Assembly: GCF_014645195.1 (NCBI RefSeq)
Contig: NZ_BMLK01000023.1
Coordinates: 1 to 64,000 of the forward strand
Direction: 5' to 3'
Length of the DNA: 64,000 bases
From: Novosphingobium indicum
GTDB taxonomy: Bacteria > Pseudomonadota > Alphaproteobacteria > Sphingomonadales > Sphingomonadaceae
Of this stretch, positions 25,458 through 33,704 are shown piece by piece. The notes beneath the pieces were generated by a model that saw nothing but the letters and a program-made list of their open reading frames with translations, did not search any database and was not told where the DNA came from. Both the position numbers and the translations under genes were made by a program. Numbering within the stretch: the first letter of the stretch is position 1; the number at the start of each line of letters is the position of its first letter.

Positions 25458-26893
25458 GCCGGCTTGTCCTTGCTGCCCCCCAGTTCACCCTCGATATACT
25501 TCATCATGGTGTCCTGGAACTGGCGAATGCGGATTTCCTGGTAGTTGCCGAGGTTCACCTTGCCCGTCTTCGAGGCATGCAGACCGTCCTGCACATAAGG
25601 CAGGTTATCCATGTCCTGTTCGAACACGTCGCCAAGTCCGCCCAGTTCGGTGGCCTCGGTCCACTTCTGGTCGAGACGCAGGAACTTGCGCGGCGCGGCA
25701 CGCGGGATCGGCTCGCCCTTCTTCATACGCGCAAGAATGCGCACTTCCATCACGCAGGTATCGGGCGTGGCGCCCGGCTTCCAGCTATAGACGATGTTCG
25801 GCATGAACCCGCCCCAGGGCGCGAAGTTGGGGAACACGTTGTAGACCAGCGCGTCGAGCACTTCGGCGTCGGTCGCATCGGAGTGGTCGTAGCCGGTCTG
25901 TTCGGTATAGACCTGCCGCATCCGGTTGCCGAGCGCCTCGCGCGCCTTCTGGCCTTCCGGCACCTCGATCTTCATGGGGTCGCCATCGGGATCGTAGTTG
26001 TCCGAGCTGCGACCGTTGTACTTGATGAACTCGTCGACGATCCACTGCTCGCCCTGCCCTTGCTCGATATGCGGGCTCATCACGCCGAAGGGGACGAGAT
26101 TGACGTTCACATTGTCGCCCCAGGTCCAGTAGGCGGCATTGGAATCGCCGGTGAAGGGCAGCAGCTGCGGGTGGGTCACGATCGTGTGCCAGGCCTCCAT
26201 GAAGGCCTCCATCGTCACTTTCCAGTTGGCCGGAACTTCCTTGGCGACGTGCATCACCGTCGCGCATTCCTCGTGCCGCCAGCGCTTGAAATGCTCGGGC
26301 AGCGGCGCGAGGTATTCCTCGAGGCTCGGCCCACCGCTTTCCTCGCGGATGAAGACGTAACCCGCCCAGCGGCCGACTTCGGCCTGCGGCAGGTCCATCT
26401 GGTCCTTCTTCAGGTGCGGGAAGTCCCACTCGCAGGGCATCTTGTTGAAGCTGGCGTCCTTGTTCCACGAGAAGGCGTGGAACGGGCAGGTGAAGGTGTC
26501 CGCATGGCCGTCCTCGGTGCGCAGCTTGCGGCCGCGGTGGAGGCAGACATTGTGAAAGGCACGGATAGAACCGTCGTCGTGCCGGCTGAGGATAAAGCTG
26601 CGCCCGGCGTTCTCGAAGACGACATAGTCGCCGGGCTCGGGCAGTTCCTCCTCGCGCGCGACGAACTGCCACACGTAGGGCCACATGCGCTCGCGCTCCA
26701 GCTTCGCGAATTCCTCGCTCGTGTAGCGCTCGGCGGGGATCGGGGCGGAGCCACGATAAGTGTAGCTCTCGTCACGCAGAAACTGGGGAGGCGGCACGGA
26801 GTCGCTCGCCATGAGTTCGGCCCAGCTCACGCCTTCGGAACGGTCCTCGCCCAGCTTCATATCGCCGGTCAGTTCGGGGTCGCGGTCGGCCAT
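25454..26893 (-). CDS. Rieske non-heme iron oxygenase alpha subunit (pair A, copy 1)
   Basis: A 479-residue oxygenase alpha subunit. The Rieske [2Fe-2S] ligands are Cys117, His119, Cys136 and His139 (CLHRG...CPFH). The mononuclear iron site shows Glu233, His236 and His241 in EAWHTIVTH; Glu stands where naphthalene dioxygenase has the bridging Asp. The copy at 49646-51046 is a clear paralogue (shared GDYVxxENAGRS and AFHNVCLHRGRKL). No beta subunit or dedicated reductase is adjacent. The ATG at 26893 is chosen because the upstream in-frame extension enters the promoter region. The protein starts an operon with the ThuA-like gene. Confidence 0.92.
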   Translation of the reverse strand: MADRDPELTGDMKLGEDRSEGVSWAELMASDSVPPPQFLRDESYTYRGSAPIPAERYTSEEFAKLERERMWPYVWQFVAREEELPEPGDYVVFENAGRSFILSRHDDGSIRAFHNVCLHRGRKLRTEDGHADTFTCPFHAFSWNKDASFNKMPCEWDFPHLKKDQMDLPQAEVGRWAGYVFIREESGGPSLEEYLAPLPEHFKRWRHEECATVMHVAKEVPANWKVTMEAFMEAWHTIVTHPQLLPFTGDSNAAYWTWGDNVNVNLVPFGVMSPHIEQGQGEQWIVDEFIKYNGRSSDNYDPDGDPMKIEVPEGQKAREALGNRMRQVYTEQTGYDHSDATDAEVLDALVYNVFPNFAPWGGFMPNIVYSWKPGATPDTCVMEVRILARMKKGEPIPRAAPRKFLRLDQKWTEATELGGLGDVFEQDMDNLPYVQDGLHASKTGKVNLGNYQEIRIRQFQDTMMKYIEGELGGSKDKPA

Positions 26894-26931
26894 TGCTCTA
26901 CATTCTCCCAAGAATGGATTTTCCCTGTTTG

Positions 26932-26957
26932 GGCCTTGTCTGCCTGCTGACAAGGCC
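26932..26957. promoter_or_regulatory. perfect 9-bp inverted repeat in a divergent promoter region
   Basis: GGCCTTGTC (26932-26940) and GACAAGGCC (26949-26957) with an 8-bp spacer sit between the leftward Rieske gene (start 26893) and the rightward SDR gene (start 27040). This is the longest exact palindrome in the window's divergent regions and is a good operator candidate for an unidentified dimeric regulator. Confidence 0.6.
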
Positions 26958-27039
26958 GGAGTCACCTTGCCGAAATCATAGGTTGCCGGTCGCTGTGGAT
27001 AGGTCATGTAGGGCAGCAATAGTCAGATGGGAGATTGCC

Positions 27040-27822
27040 GTGAGTGGACGGCTTGAAGGCAAGGTAGCGCTCATTACCGGGGGAACCTCGGGAATCGGCT
27101 CCGGCACTGTGGAGCGCCTGAGCGCGGAAGGCGCCAAAGTTATCTTTACCGGTTCGAACGAAGCCGCAGCGCAAAAAGTCTGCGCCGCGACCGGGGCCGA
27201 ATTCGTCAAGCACGACGTGACCGATGCCGCTGCATGGGACGGGCTTATCGCCCAAATCCTCGAAAAGCATGGTCGGCTGGACATCGCCTTCGCCAACGCC
27301 GGCACCGAAAGCGGCGATGGATCGATCGAGGATATCTCGATCGACGGCTGGAACAACGTCATGAACGTGAACCTCACCGGCGTCATGCTCACCGTGCAGC
27401 ATGCGATGCGCGCCATGGCGAAGAATTCGGACGGCCCGACCGGATCGATCATCGTCAATTCGTCGATGAATGCGCACCGAGCCATGGGCAACTTTGTGGC
27501 TTACTCGGTTTCGAAATCGGCGGTGATCGCGCTGGTCAAGTCTTCGGCAGTCCATGCCGGCAACCAGAAGTACAAGATCCGCATCAACGCGGTACTGCCG
27601 GGCGTGGTGGAAACCTCCATGATCCGCAACCTGATCGAGAAATCGGAAGATCCCGCCGCCACCCGCGGCGCTTACGAGGGGCTCTCGCCGATGGGCCGCA
27701 TGGCCACGGTCGAGGAAGTGGCCGGCATGGTCGCGTGGCTTTCGTCCGACGAGGCGGCGTTCTGCTCCGGCGGAGAATTTACCATGGACGGTGCCAGCAC
27801 CGCCGGCATGAATGGAGTCTGA
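27040..27822 (+). CDS. SDR-family oxidoreductase
   Basis: A 260-residue classical short-chain dehydrogenase. The NAD(P)-binding TGGTSGIG spans residues 13-20, and the catalytic Tyr155-x3-Lys159 is in AYSVSK with Ser141/142 upstream. I set the start at the GTG at 27040, after GGGAGA; the longer frame extends into the promoter. The NAG motif of other family members is here ANAG. It opens a rightward series of three SDRs, a KstD-like flavoprotein and a VOC protein, so it likely oxidises a ring or side-chain alcohol in that route. Confidence 0.88.
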   Translation: MSGRLEGKVALITGGTSGIGSGTVERLSAEGAKVIFTGSNEAAAQKVCAATGAEFVKHDVTDAAAWDGLIAQILEKHGRLDIAFANAGTESGDGSIEDISIDGWNNVMNVNLTGVMLTVQHAMRAMAKNSDGPTGSIIVNSSMNAHRAMGNFVAYSVSKSAVIALVKSSAVHAGNQKYKIRINAVLPGVVETSMIRNLIEKSEDPAATRGAYEGLSPMGRMATVEEVAGMVAWLSSDEAAFCSGGEFTMDGASTAGMNGV

Positions 27823-27826
27823 GGCC

Positions 27827-28645
27827 ATGACCGATCTGGGTTCAAAGCGTCTGGAGGGGCGCGTCGCCCTCGTCACCGGCGGTCTGCGCGGCATCGGCCT
27901 CGCCTGCGTCGAGCGGTTCCTGGCAGAGGGCGCGGAAGTCGTCCTGACCGATCTGGAAGCCGCCGACAGCGAACTGGCGACCTCCACGATGAGCCGCCTC
28001 GGACAAGCCGCCAGCTATGTTCAGGCCAACGTCACCAGCGAGGATGATTGGGCGGGCGTGCGCAAGGCTGTCGAGGATCAGCACGGCAAACTGCACATCC
28101 TCGTCAACAACGCGGGCATCGACCTGACCGGTCCCGTCGCCGAAACCTCGATGGAGGGCTGGCGCCGGATCATGAGCATCAACGTCGACGGCGTGTTCCT
28201 TGGCGTGCGCACGTTCGTTCCGCTGATGGAAAAGAGCGGCGTGGACGTGAAAGGTGGCGCGTCGATCATCAATGTCAGCTCGATCATGGGCCTTGTCGGC
28301 ATGAGCGAGGTCTCCGGCTACAACGCCAGCAAGGGCGCGGTGCGGCTCTTCACCAAGTCGATCGCGCTCGAATTCGCGGAAAAGAAGATGCCGATCCGCG
28401 CCAATTCGCTGCATCCCGGCTTCGTCGTCACTCCGCTGCTCAAGGAAGGCTTCCAGCGCTGGGTCGACAGCGGCGTCGCCGAAAAGGCGCAGGATCTGGT
28501 CGACATGGTCGCCGGCAAGACACCGATGGGCCGCCTCGCCGAGCCGTCCGAACTGGCCAGCGCCGTGTTCTTCCTGGCGAGCAGCGACAGCTCCTACATG
28601 ACCGGCGCCGAACTCGTCATCGATGGCGGCTGGACCGCCCAATAA
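27827..28645 (+). CDS. SDR-family oxidoreductase
   Basis: A 272-residue classical SDR. TGGLRGIG (residues 17-24) binds NAD(P), NNAG is intact and the catalytic pair is Tyr165/Lys169 (GYNASK). It starts four bases after the preceding SDR stop codon, with GGAG inside that gene's end, so both are in one operon. An 8-bp-arm hairpin (28659-28683) follows, which may lower read-through into the next SDR. The substrate is unknown; the position suggests consecutive alcohol oxidations together with its neighbours. Confidence 0.9.
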   Translation: MTDLGSKRLEGRVALVTGGLRGIGLACVERFLAEGAEVVLTDLEAADSELATSTMSRLGQAASYVQANVTSEDDWAGVRKAVEDQHGKLHILVNNAGIDLTGPVAETSMEGWRRIMSINVDGVFLGVRTFVPLMEKSGVDVKGGASIINVSSIMGLVGMSEVSGYNASKGAVRLFTKSIALEFAEKKMPIRANSLHPGFVVTPLLKEGFQRWVDSGVAEKAQDLVDMVAGKTPMGRLAEPSELASAVFFLASSDSSYMTGAELVIDGGWTAQ

Positions 28646-28658
28646 GCGCACTGGCTCG

Positions 28659-28683
28659 GCGGGCTGCGACAGGCTCAGCCCGC
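28659..28683. repeat. REP-like intergenic hairpin
   Basis: GCGGGCTG and CAGCCCGC are perfect 8-bp arms around a 9-nt loop containing GACAGGCTC. The GACAGGCTCAG core is the sort of short palindromic repeat scattered in sphingomonad genomes (from memory; the copy number was not checked). It may act as an attenuator or mRNA end-protecting hairpin between two SDR genes. Confidence 0.5.
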
Positions 28684-28774
28684 GCGGAGGCACAGAAAAT
28701 CACTCTCGATCCCGCTCTGGCTCAGCTTGTCTAAGCCCCCGGCGGCACGAGAACACACGGGAGAGACCAAGACC

Positions 28775-29554
28775 ATGACCATCGCCCTTCCCGACGTCGT
28801 TGCCGTCGTCACCGGTGCGGCTGGCGGCATCGGCCGCGAGATCGTAAAGGCCATGAAGGCAGCCGGCGCCACCGTGATCGCCACCGACCTTCAGGACAGC
28901 GCCGAAGTCGATGGCGCGGACCACTACCTCAAGCACGATGTCACCAGCGAAGCCGACTGGCGCGCCGTGGAAAGCTATGTGCGCAAAACCCATGGCCGTC
29001 TCGATGCCCTGGTAAACAACGCCGGGTTCTCGATCGTCACCAAGTTCGAGGACACGCCGCTATCGGAATTCCACAAGGTCAACGCGGTCAACGTGGATTC
29101 GGCGATTATCGGCTGCCAGATCATGCTCGAACTGCTCAAGGCGGGCGGCAAGGCCCGCAAGGCCGGCGCCTCGGTGGTGAACTTCTCGAGCGTGGGCGGC
29201 ATCAACGGCGCCGCGTTCAACGCCGCCTACTGCACCAGCAAGGCCGCGATTCGCATGTTGAGCAAGTGCCTCGGCGCCGAATTCGCCGCGCTGGGCTACA
29301 ACATCCGCGTCAATTCGGTGCATCCCGGCGGGATCGAAACGCCGATGCTGAAATCGATCATGCAGCGCTACGTCGATCTGGGTGCCGCGCCCTCGGTCGA
29401 AGCCTCGGTTCAGGCCATGAACACTACCCACCCCATCGGCCGCCTCGGCAAGCCGGAGGAAATGGCAGGCGGCGTAGTGTTCCTTGTCAGCGAAGCCTCC
29501 AGCTTCATGACCTGCGACGAACTGGTGATGGACGGCGGCTTCACCCAGGTCTGA
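28775..29554 (+). CDS. SDR-family oxidoreductase
   Basis: A 259-residue classical SDR. TGAAGGIG (13-20) and NNAG are intact and the catalytic pair is Tyr152/Lys156 (AYCTSK). The family-typical VNSVHPGGIETPM follows. I placed the start at the ATG at 28775 after GGGAGA; the earlier in-frame ATG at 28727 lacks a ribosome-binding site. It lies 16 bp upstream of the flavoprotein gene with which it is probably transcribed. Confidence 0.88.
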   Translation: MTIALPDVVAVVTGAAGGIGREIVKAMKAAGATVIATDLQDSAEVDGADHYLKHDVTSEADWRAVESYVRKTHGRLDALVNNAGFSIVTKFEDTPLSEFHKVNAVNVDSAIIGCQIMLELLKAGGKARKAGASVVNFSSVGGINGAAFNAAYCTSKAAIRMLSKCLGAEFAALGYNIRVNSVHPGGIETPMLKSIMQRYVDLGAAPSVEASVQAMNTTHPIGRLGKPEEMAGGVVFLVSEASSFMTCDELVMDGGFTQV

Positions 29555-29570
29555 GAAAAGGAGAGCAACA

Positions 29571-31247
29571 ATGTCTTCACATCACCAATGGGATCTGGAA
29601 GCCGACGTCGTCGTGCTGGGATCGGGCGGCGCGGCGCTGACGGCGGCGATTTCCGCGCATGATTTCGGCGCCCAAGAGGTCGTGATACTGGAGCGGTCCG
29701 GGATGGTCGGCGGCACCACGGCGATGTCGGGCGGAATGCTCTGGATTCCGGGTAACCACCACCAGCAGGAAGCCGGGATCGAAGAGGACGACGAGGACAT
29801 CGTCGCCTATCTCGATGCCCTCGCACCGGGCCAGCTCGACCCCGACACGCTTATGGCGTTCATGGAAAACGGGCCCGAGATGCTGCGTCACTTCGCGGAA
29901 AAGACCCCTGTCCGCTTCCATGTCTTCACCGATTTTCCCGACTACCAGCCGTACATGCCGGGCGCGAAACCCGACGGCGGCCGTTCGCTCGACAACGAAG
30001 CCTTTTCCTTCGAACGGCTCGGGAAATGGGCGAGCCGGGTAAACCCGAGCAAGATGGCCTATCCGCTGCGCGGCAGCCTGATGGAGGCGGTGCAGGGTAC
30101 GCTCGACGAGGCAGCGCTCGCCGAGCGCGAGGCGAAAGATTACCGGGGGCTGGGTCAGGCCCTGATCGGATCGCTTTATCTGGCAGTGCTCGATCGCGGC
30201 ATACCGGTCGAATTCGAAAAGCGCGCGCGCAAGCTGATCAAGGACGACGGCGAAGTGATCGGTGTCATCGCCGAGGACGCCAATGGACGCGATTTCCGGG
30301 TGCGTGCCCGCCGCGGCGTGGTGATTGCAACGGGCGGTTTCGAATGGAACGAGAAGCTCGTACAAACCTTCCTGCGCGGTCCGCTCACCGGCCCCGTGAG
30401 CGTGCCCGAGAACGAGGGCGACGGGCTCCTGATGGCAATCGATGCGGGCGCCCAGTTGGGTAACATGCAGCATGCCTTCTGGATGCAGAGCGTGCTGGAA
30501 TTCACGCCGCAACACCGCGCCGCCAAGCCGAACTACCTGCTGGGCTCGGACGAGCGCGCCCGTCCCGGCGCTATCCTCGTCAACCGCGCCGGCAAGCGGT
30601 TCGTGAACGAGGCCGCCAACTACAATGCTGTTGGCAAGGCGCTCCACGCCTTCGACGCGGGGAGCCACACATACGCCAACCTGCCCTACTGGCTGATCAT
30701 CGACCAGCGCTACAGGGACAAGTACCCTACATTCAATTCCATGCCGGGCTCGCCCGTCCCTTCCTACATGATGCAGGCCGACACGCTGGAGGAGCTGGCC
30801 GACAAGGCGGGGATCGACGCCGCCGGTCTGGTTGCGGCCGTGGCGCGGTTCAACGACATGGTGCGCAAGGGCCACGACGACGACTTCCAGCGCGGCGACA
30901 ATACCTACGACAACTTCTACATGTGGGGCGATCCCGCATTCGATCCCCCCTATCGCACGCTGGGCATGATCGATCAGGGGCCGTTCTACGCCGTCAAGAT
31001 GGAGGCCGGTGCGCTCGGCACCGCCGGCGGCCCCCGCACCAACGCCAAGGCGCAGGTCCTCGACTGGGACGATAACCCGATCCTCGGCCTTTACGCAGCA
31101 GGCAACGCCATGGCGGCAGTGCTGGGCGAGGCCTACGGCGGCGCCGGCGGGACGCTGGGACCGGGCATGACCTTCGGCTTCATCGCCGGGCGCGACGCGG
31201 CGCAGCGCAATGTCGGCGCAAACAGCGCGGCTACGGAAAGCGCCTGA
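29571..31247 (+). CDS. FAD-dependent dehydrogenase, 3-ketosteroid-delta1-dehydrogenase/fumarate-reductase-like
   Basis: A 558-residue flavoprotein. The N-terminal LGSGGAALTAAISAHDFGA binds FAD and is followed by MVGGTTAMSGGMLWIP. The C-terminal YAAGNAMAAVLGEAYGGAG matches KstD proteins. KstD of Rhodococcus uses a Tyr and a Gly spaced Y-x3-G near the C-terminus; the same spacing occurs here (Tyr-Gly-Gly-Ala-Gly). This supports dehydrogenation of a keto-ring next to a carbonyl, but fumarate-reductase-like relatives are diverse. It starts 17 bp after the SDR with a GGAGAG site. Confidence 0.85.
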   Translation: MSSHHQWDLEADVVVLGSGGAALTAAISAHDFGAQEVVILERSGMVGGTTAMSGGMLWIPGNHHQQEAGIEEDDEDIVAYLDALAPGQLDPDTLMAFMENGPEMLRHFAEKTPVRFHVFTDFPDYQPYMPGAKPDGGRSLDNEAFSFERLGKWASRVNPSKMAYPLRGSLMEAVQGTLDEAALAEREAKDYRGLGQALIGSLYLAVLDRGIPVEFEKRARKLIKDDGEVIGVIAEDANGRDFRVRARRGVVIATGGFEWNEKLVQTFLRGPLTGPVSVPENEGDGLLMAIDAGAQLGNMQHAFWMQSVLEFTPQHRAAKPNYLLGSDERARPGAILVNRAGKRFVNEAANYNAVGKALHAFDAGSHTYANLPYWLIIDQRYRDKYPTFNSMPGSPVPSYMMQADTLEELADKAGIDAAGLVAAVARFNDMVRKGHDDDFQRGDNTYDNFYMWGDPAFDPPYRTLGMIDQGPFYAVKMEAGALGTAGGPRTNAKAQVLDWDDNPILGLYAAGNAMAAVLGEAYGGAGGTLGPGMTFGFIAGRDAAQRNVGANSAATESA

Positions 31248-31267
31248 CCCCTATCGAGGAGAACGCC

Positions 31268-31771
31268 ATGTCACGGAAACTTCCCGGCGTGCTGGGCGTC
31301 CACCACATCGGCGTCTCTGTGCCCGATCTGGAGAAGGCGCGCGAATTCTATCTCGACGTCCTCGGCGCCGTGGAGGAGGTCGCGCCACTGGAATGGGCGG
31401 ATAATCCTTTCATCGACAAGGTTGTGGGGCTGGAGGACAGTGCTGCCCGCCAGTTCTTCTGCCGGCTTGGGAATCTCCAGATCGAGGTCTTCGAGTACAG
31501 CGCTCCGCAGCAGCAGCCACTCGATACCAGGCGCGGCGTGAACGAGTACGGCTACACCCACATTGCCCTGCAAGTGGAGGACATCACCGCCGTCCACGAC
31601 CGCATCGTCGCCGCCGGTCTCCCCGTTCATACGCCGCCAGAGCTTTCGACCATCACCACCGATACCGATGGCACGAAGCGGGGCTATGCGGGGACCTATT
31701 GCCGCGACTTCTTCGGGAACGTGTTCGAGATACTGGAAATTCACCAGACCGACGAGATCCTGCCGATCTGA
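31268..31771 (+). CDS. VOC (glyoxalase-like) protein
   Basis: A 167-residue VOC protein with metal-ligand candidates at His13 and His14 (GVHHIGVSVPD), His in YTHIALQVED and the C-terminal Glu in GNVFEILEIHQ. Such a set fits either a lactoylglutathione-lyase-type epimerase or an extradiol-type dioxygenase. It is the last gene of the SDR-flavoprotein operon; start ATG after GAGGAGAA, 21 bp beyond the flavoprotein. The reaction cannot be fixed from sequence. Confidence 0.8.
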   Translation: MSRKLPGVLGVHHIGVSVPDLEKAREFYLDVLGAVEEVAPLEWADNPFIDKVVGLEDSAARQFFCRLGNLQIEVFEYSAPQQQPLDTRRGVNEYGYTHIALQVEDITAVHDRIVAAGLPVHTPPELSTITTDTDGTKRGYAGTYCRDFFGNVFEILEIHQTDEILPI

Positions 31772-31783
31772 GGCGGCATGGCC

Positions 31784-31857
31784 GTCACCCCCGCGCAGGC
31801 TGGGTCCGCTAACCGATGTGCCCGGACGCCCGCGATCCCGGCCTGCGCTGGGATGAC
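31784..31857. repeat. intergenic inverted-repeat element between convergent genes
   Basis: GTCACCCCCGCGCAGGCTGG (from 31784) and CCGGCCTGCGCTGGGATGAC (to 31857) are imperfect inverted ends around a 32-bp middle. GTCATCCC...GGGATGAC-ended elements of this kind are abundant in sphingomonad and other alphaproteobacterial intergenic space. It fills most of the gap between the VOC gene (+) and an SDR gene (-) and could stop transcription from both. Confidence 0.65.
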
Positions 31858-31883
31858 GATCAGAGAGGCTGGAAAAGGTCGAC

Positions 31884-32642
31884 TTACAGAGACGATCCGC
31901 CATCCAGCACAAACTCGGCGCCCGTGGCGAAGGCGCTCTCGTCACTGGCGAGGTAGAGGCACAGCGCCGCCACTTCCTCCGGCTTGCCGATGCGACCGAC
32001 GGGATGGAGTGCCAGCCACTCCGCGTAGAGCGCGTCGGGGTCTTCGGCCTGCGCCAGCACCTTGTCGAGGATGGGCGTGTGGATCACGCCGGGATGCACA
32101 GAATTGCAGCGAATGCCGGTTCCGGCTTTGGCATAATGTAGCGCTACGGACTTGGTCATATGGGTGACGCCCGCCTTGGCCGCATTATAGGCGACCAGGT
32201 AATGCTCGGCCCGGATGCTCGCCATCGAGGCGATATTGATCACCGACCCGCCGGTCCTGCGCATCAGCGGTACCGCGTGCTTGCAGCCAAGAAACGGGCC
32301 GAGAAGATCGACATCCAGCTCGTGCCGGAATGCGTCGAGCGTTACCTCCTCGACCGATCCATATGTCGTGATCCCTGCGCAATTGACGAGAACGTCCAGT
32401 CGGCCATGCCGCGCATCGATCTCTTCGAAGGCGGAAATCCACTGATCTTCCATGGTCACATCAAGGACGACGAAAGCGGCGTTCGGCCCCATTTCCTTGG
32501 CCAGGGCTTGGCCGTTGTCAGCATCGATATCGGCCAGAACCACGGCCGCACCTTCTGCCGCAAAGCGCCGCACAATGGCATCTCCAAGCCCCGAGGCGGC
32601 ACCCGTTACCAGTGCCACCTTGCCTTCGATCCGTCCCGTCAT
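31884..32642 (-). CDS. SDR-family oxidoreductase
   Basis: A 252-residue classical SDR. TGAASGLG (13-20) is the nucleotide motif, the catalytic pair is Tyr152/Lys156 (AYNAAK), and the usual NNAG is NCAG. The ATG at 32642 is supported by a GGAGAGGA-type site; the longer frame enters the divergent promoter shared with the ABM gene. It is a single leftward gene facing the VOC gene across the inverted-repeat element. Confidence 0.9.
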   Translation of the reverse strand: MTGRIEGKVALVTGAASGLGDAIVRRFAAEGAAVVLADIDADNGQALAKEMGPNAAFVVLDVTMEDQWISAFEEIDARHGRLDVLVNCAGITTYGSVEEVTLDAFRHELDVDLLGPFLGCKHAVPLMRRTGGSVINIASMASIRAEHYLVAYNAAKAGVTHMTKSVALHYAKAGTGIRCNSVHPGVIHTPILDKVLAQAEDPDALYAEWLALHPVGRIGKPEEVAALCLYLASDESAFATGAEFVLDGGSSL

Positions 32643-32721
32643 TTCCGTCCTCTCCGCGCTTGGACGCGCCAATTTTGTTTCGGCCGCGAATGAACCCTTT
32701 TCGGGCCCGCGTGGACACCTG

Positions 32722-32736
32722 TGCAAAGTGCCAGCG
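32722..32736 (+). promoter_or_regulatory. weak copy of the recurring TCAC-n3-TGaCAGgT element
   Basis: TGCAAAGTGCCAGCG matches 9 of 15 positions of the element seen at 40710, including the AGTGnCAG core. It lies 62 bp before the ABM gene start. Biological meaning is inferred from the other, better copies. Confidence 0.35.
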
Positions 32737-32798
32737 GCGCTCGATCTGCGCCGTTCCTAGCCTTCCGACAGCAAACGCAATCGAGAGAGGAATTCTGC

Positions 32799-33161
32799 AT
32801 GCGCATCATCGTGGCCGGCTCGCTGACTTATGCGGGCGATGAAAGCACCTGCCGAGACATCATAACCGGAGGCGCGGACCACATCGCCTCCAGCCGCGCC
32901 GAGAAAGGCTGCGTCGCCTACAACTGGTCCATCGATCCGCTCGAGCCGGGCAAGATCCAGGTTTACGAGGAATGGGAAAGCGAAGAAGATCTGCTCAACC
33001 ACTTCTGCCACGATTCCTACCTCGCGATGCGCAATCACCTCGAAAACTGGGACCTGACCGGGTTCGGCGTGCTGATCTATTCCGTGGCCGGGGTGGAGCC
33101 GGTCTATGGCGACGACGGCTGGCCGCGCCGCGAGGTATTCGGGGTGACGCTCGGCAATTGA
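32799..33161 (+). CDS. antibiotic-biosynthesis-monooxygenase (ABM)-fold protein
   Basis: A 120-residue dimeric alpha+beta-barrel (ABM) protein. The start MRIIVAGSLTY, the KGCVAYNWSIDPLEPGKI strand pair and the YEEWESEEDLLNHF helix follow the family plan. Such cofactor-free proteins oxidise or protect quinone-like and other reactive metabolites. The extension GWPRREVFGVTLGN at the C-terminus is not part of the usual core. The ATG at 32799 follows GAGAGAGGAA. The gene is convergent with the SnoaL gene at 33181. Confidence 0.82.
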   Translation: MRIIVAGSLTYAGDESTCRDIITGGADHIASSRAEKGCVAYNWSIDPLEPGKIQVYEEWESEEDLLNHFCHDSYLAMRNHLENWDLTGFGVLIYSVAGVEPVYGDDGWPRREVFGVTLGN

Positions 33162-33180
33162 GCCTCACCCCGGTAGCAGC

Positions 33181-33615
33181 TTATTCCGCAGGCGGGATCA
33201 GAAAGTCCATCGTGTAGCGCGTGGCCTTCCATCCCGCTTCCGTGAGGATCACGTCGAAGTAGTAGCGGCCGTTCACGACGATGTTGCCGCCCGCCTTGTA
33301 GTTGCCCATTCCGATCACATAGGCGCGGATGGACGCCTTGGAGCCCACCGAGCCGCCTTCGTAGGAGGTGATCGCGAAGTTGGTCAGGTAGTGGGCATGG
33401 GCGGACATTGCATCGAAGGTGTCCTCGAAGAACTTGCGGATCTCCGCGTGGCCGTTGAGGCTCGGGAACTTGATGCCCGACAGATCGAACACGGCGTCCT
33501 CAACGAAGACATCGCAGATGCCGTCGACATCGTGCAGGCTGTCCACCGCGTGCGCATAGGCGATCAGCAGGTCCTGAATGGCAAGGCGGTCCTCGACGGG
33601 GCAGGCAACGGTCAT
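33181..33615 (-). CDS. SnoaL-like (NTF2-fold) protein
   Basis: A 144-residue NTF2-fold protein with the family opening VEDRLAIQDLLIAYAHAVDS and a central DVFVEDAVFDLSG strand. Members include polyketide cyclases, dehydratases, isomerases and Rieske-oxygenase-linked lyases or ring-hydroxylating beta-subunit-like proteins. No dedicated catalytic set is obvious. It lies downstream of a terminator that ends the Rieske gene at 33705, and has its own GAGAGAGGAA start site, so it may be separately expressed. Confidence 0.85.
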   Translation of the reverse strand: MTVACPVEDRLAIQDLLIAYAHAVDSLHDVDGICDVFVEDAVFDLSGIKFPSLNGHAEIRKFFEDTFDAMSAHAHYLTNFAITSYEGGSVGSKASIRAYVIGMGNYKAGGNIVVNGRYYFDVILTEAGWKATRYTMDFLIPPAE

Positions 33616-33649
33616 TTAGGGTATTCCTCTCTCTTGAAATCGTTGTTGT

Positions 33650-33685
33650 AAAAAGCGGGCCGGTCACCGCGTCGGCGACCGGCCC
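33650..33685 (-). terminator. rho-independent terminator after the leftward Rieske operon
   Basis: On the minus strand a GGGCCGGTC / GACCGGCCC stem (perfect 9 bp, 33657-33665 with 33677-33685) is followed by GCTTTTT. It closes the operon that begins with the TonB receptor at 39833. Confidence 0.85.
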
Positions 33686-33704
33686 CAGGGAGGATTTCTG
33701 CGTA

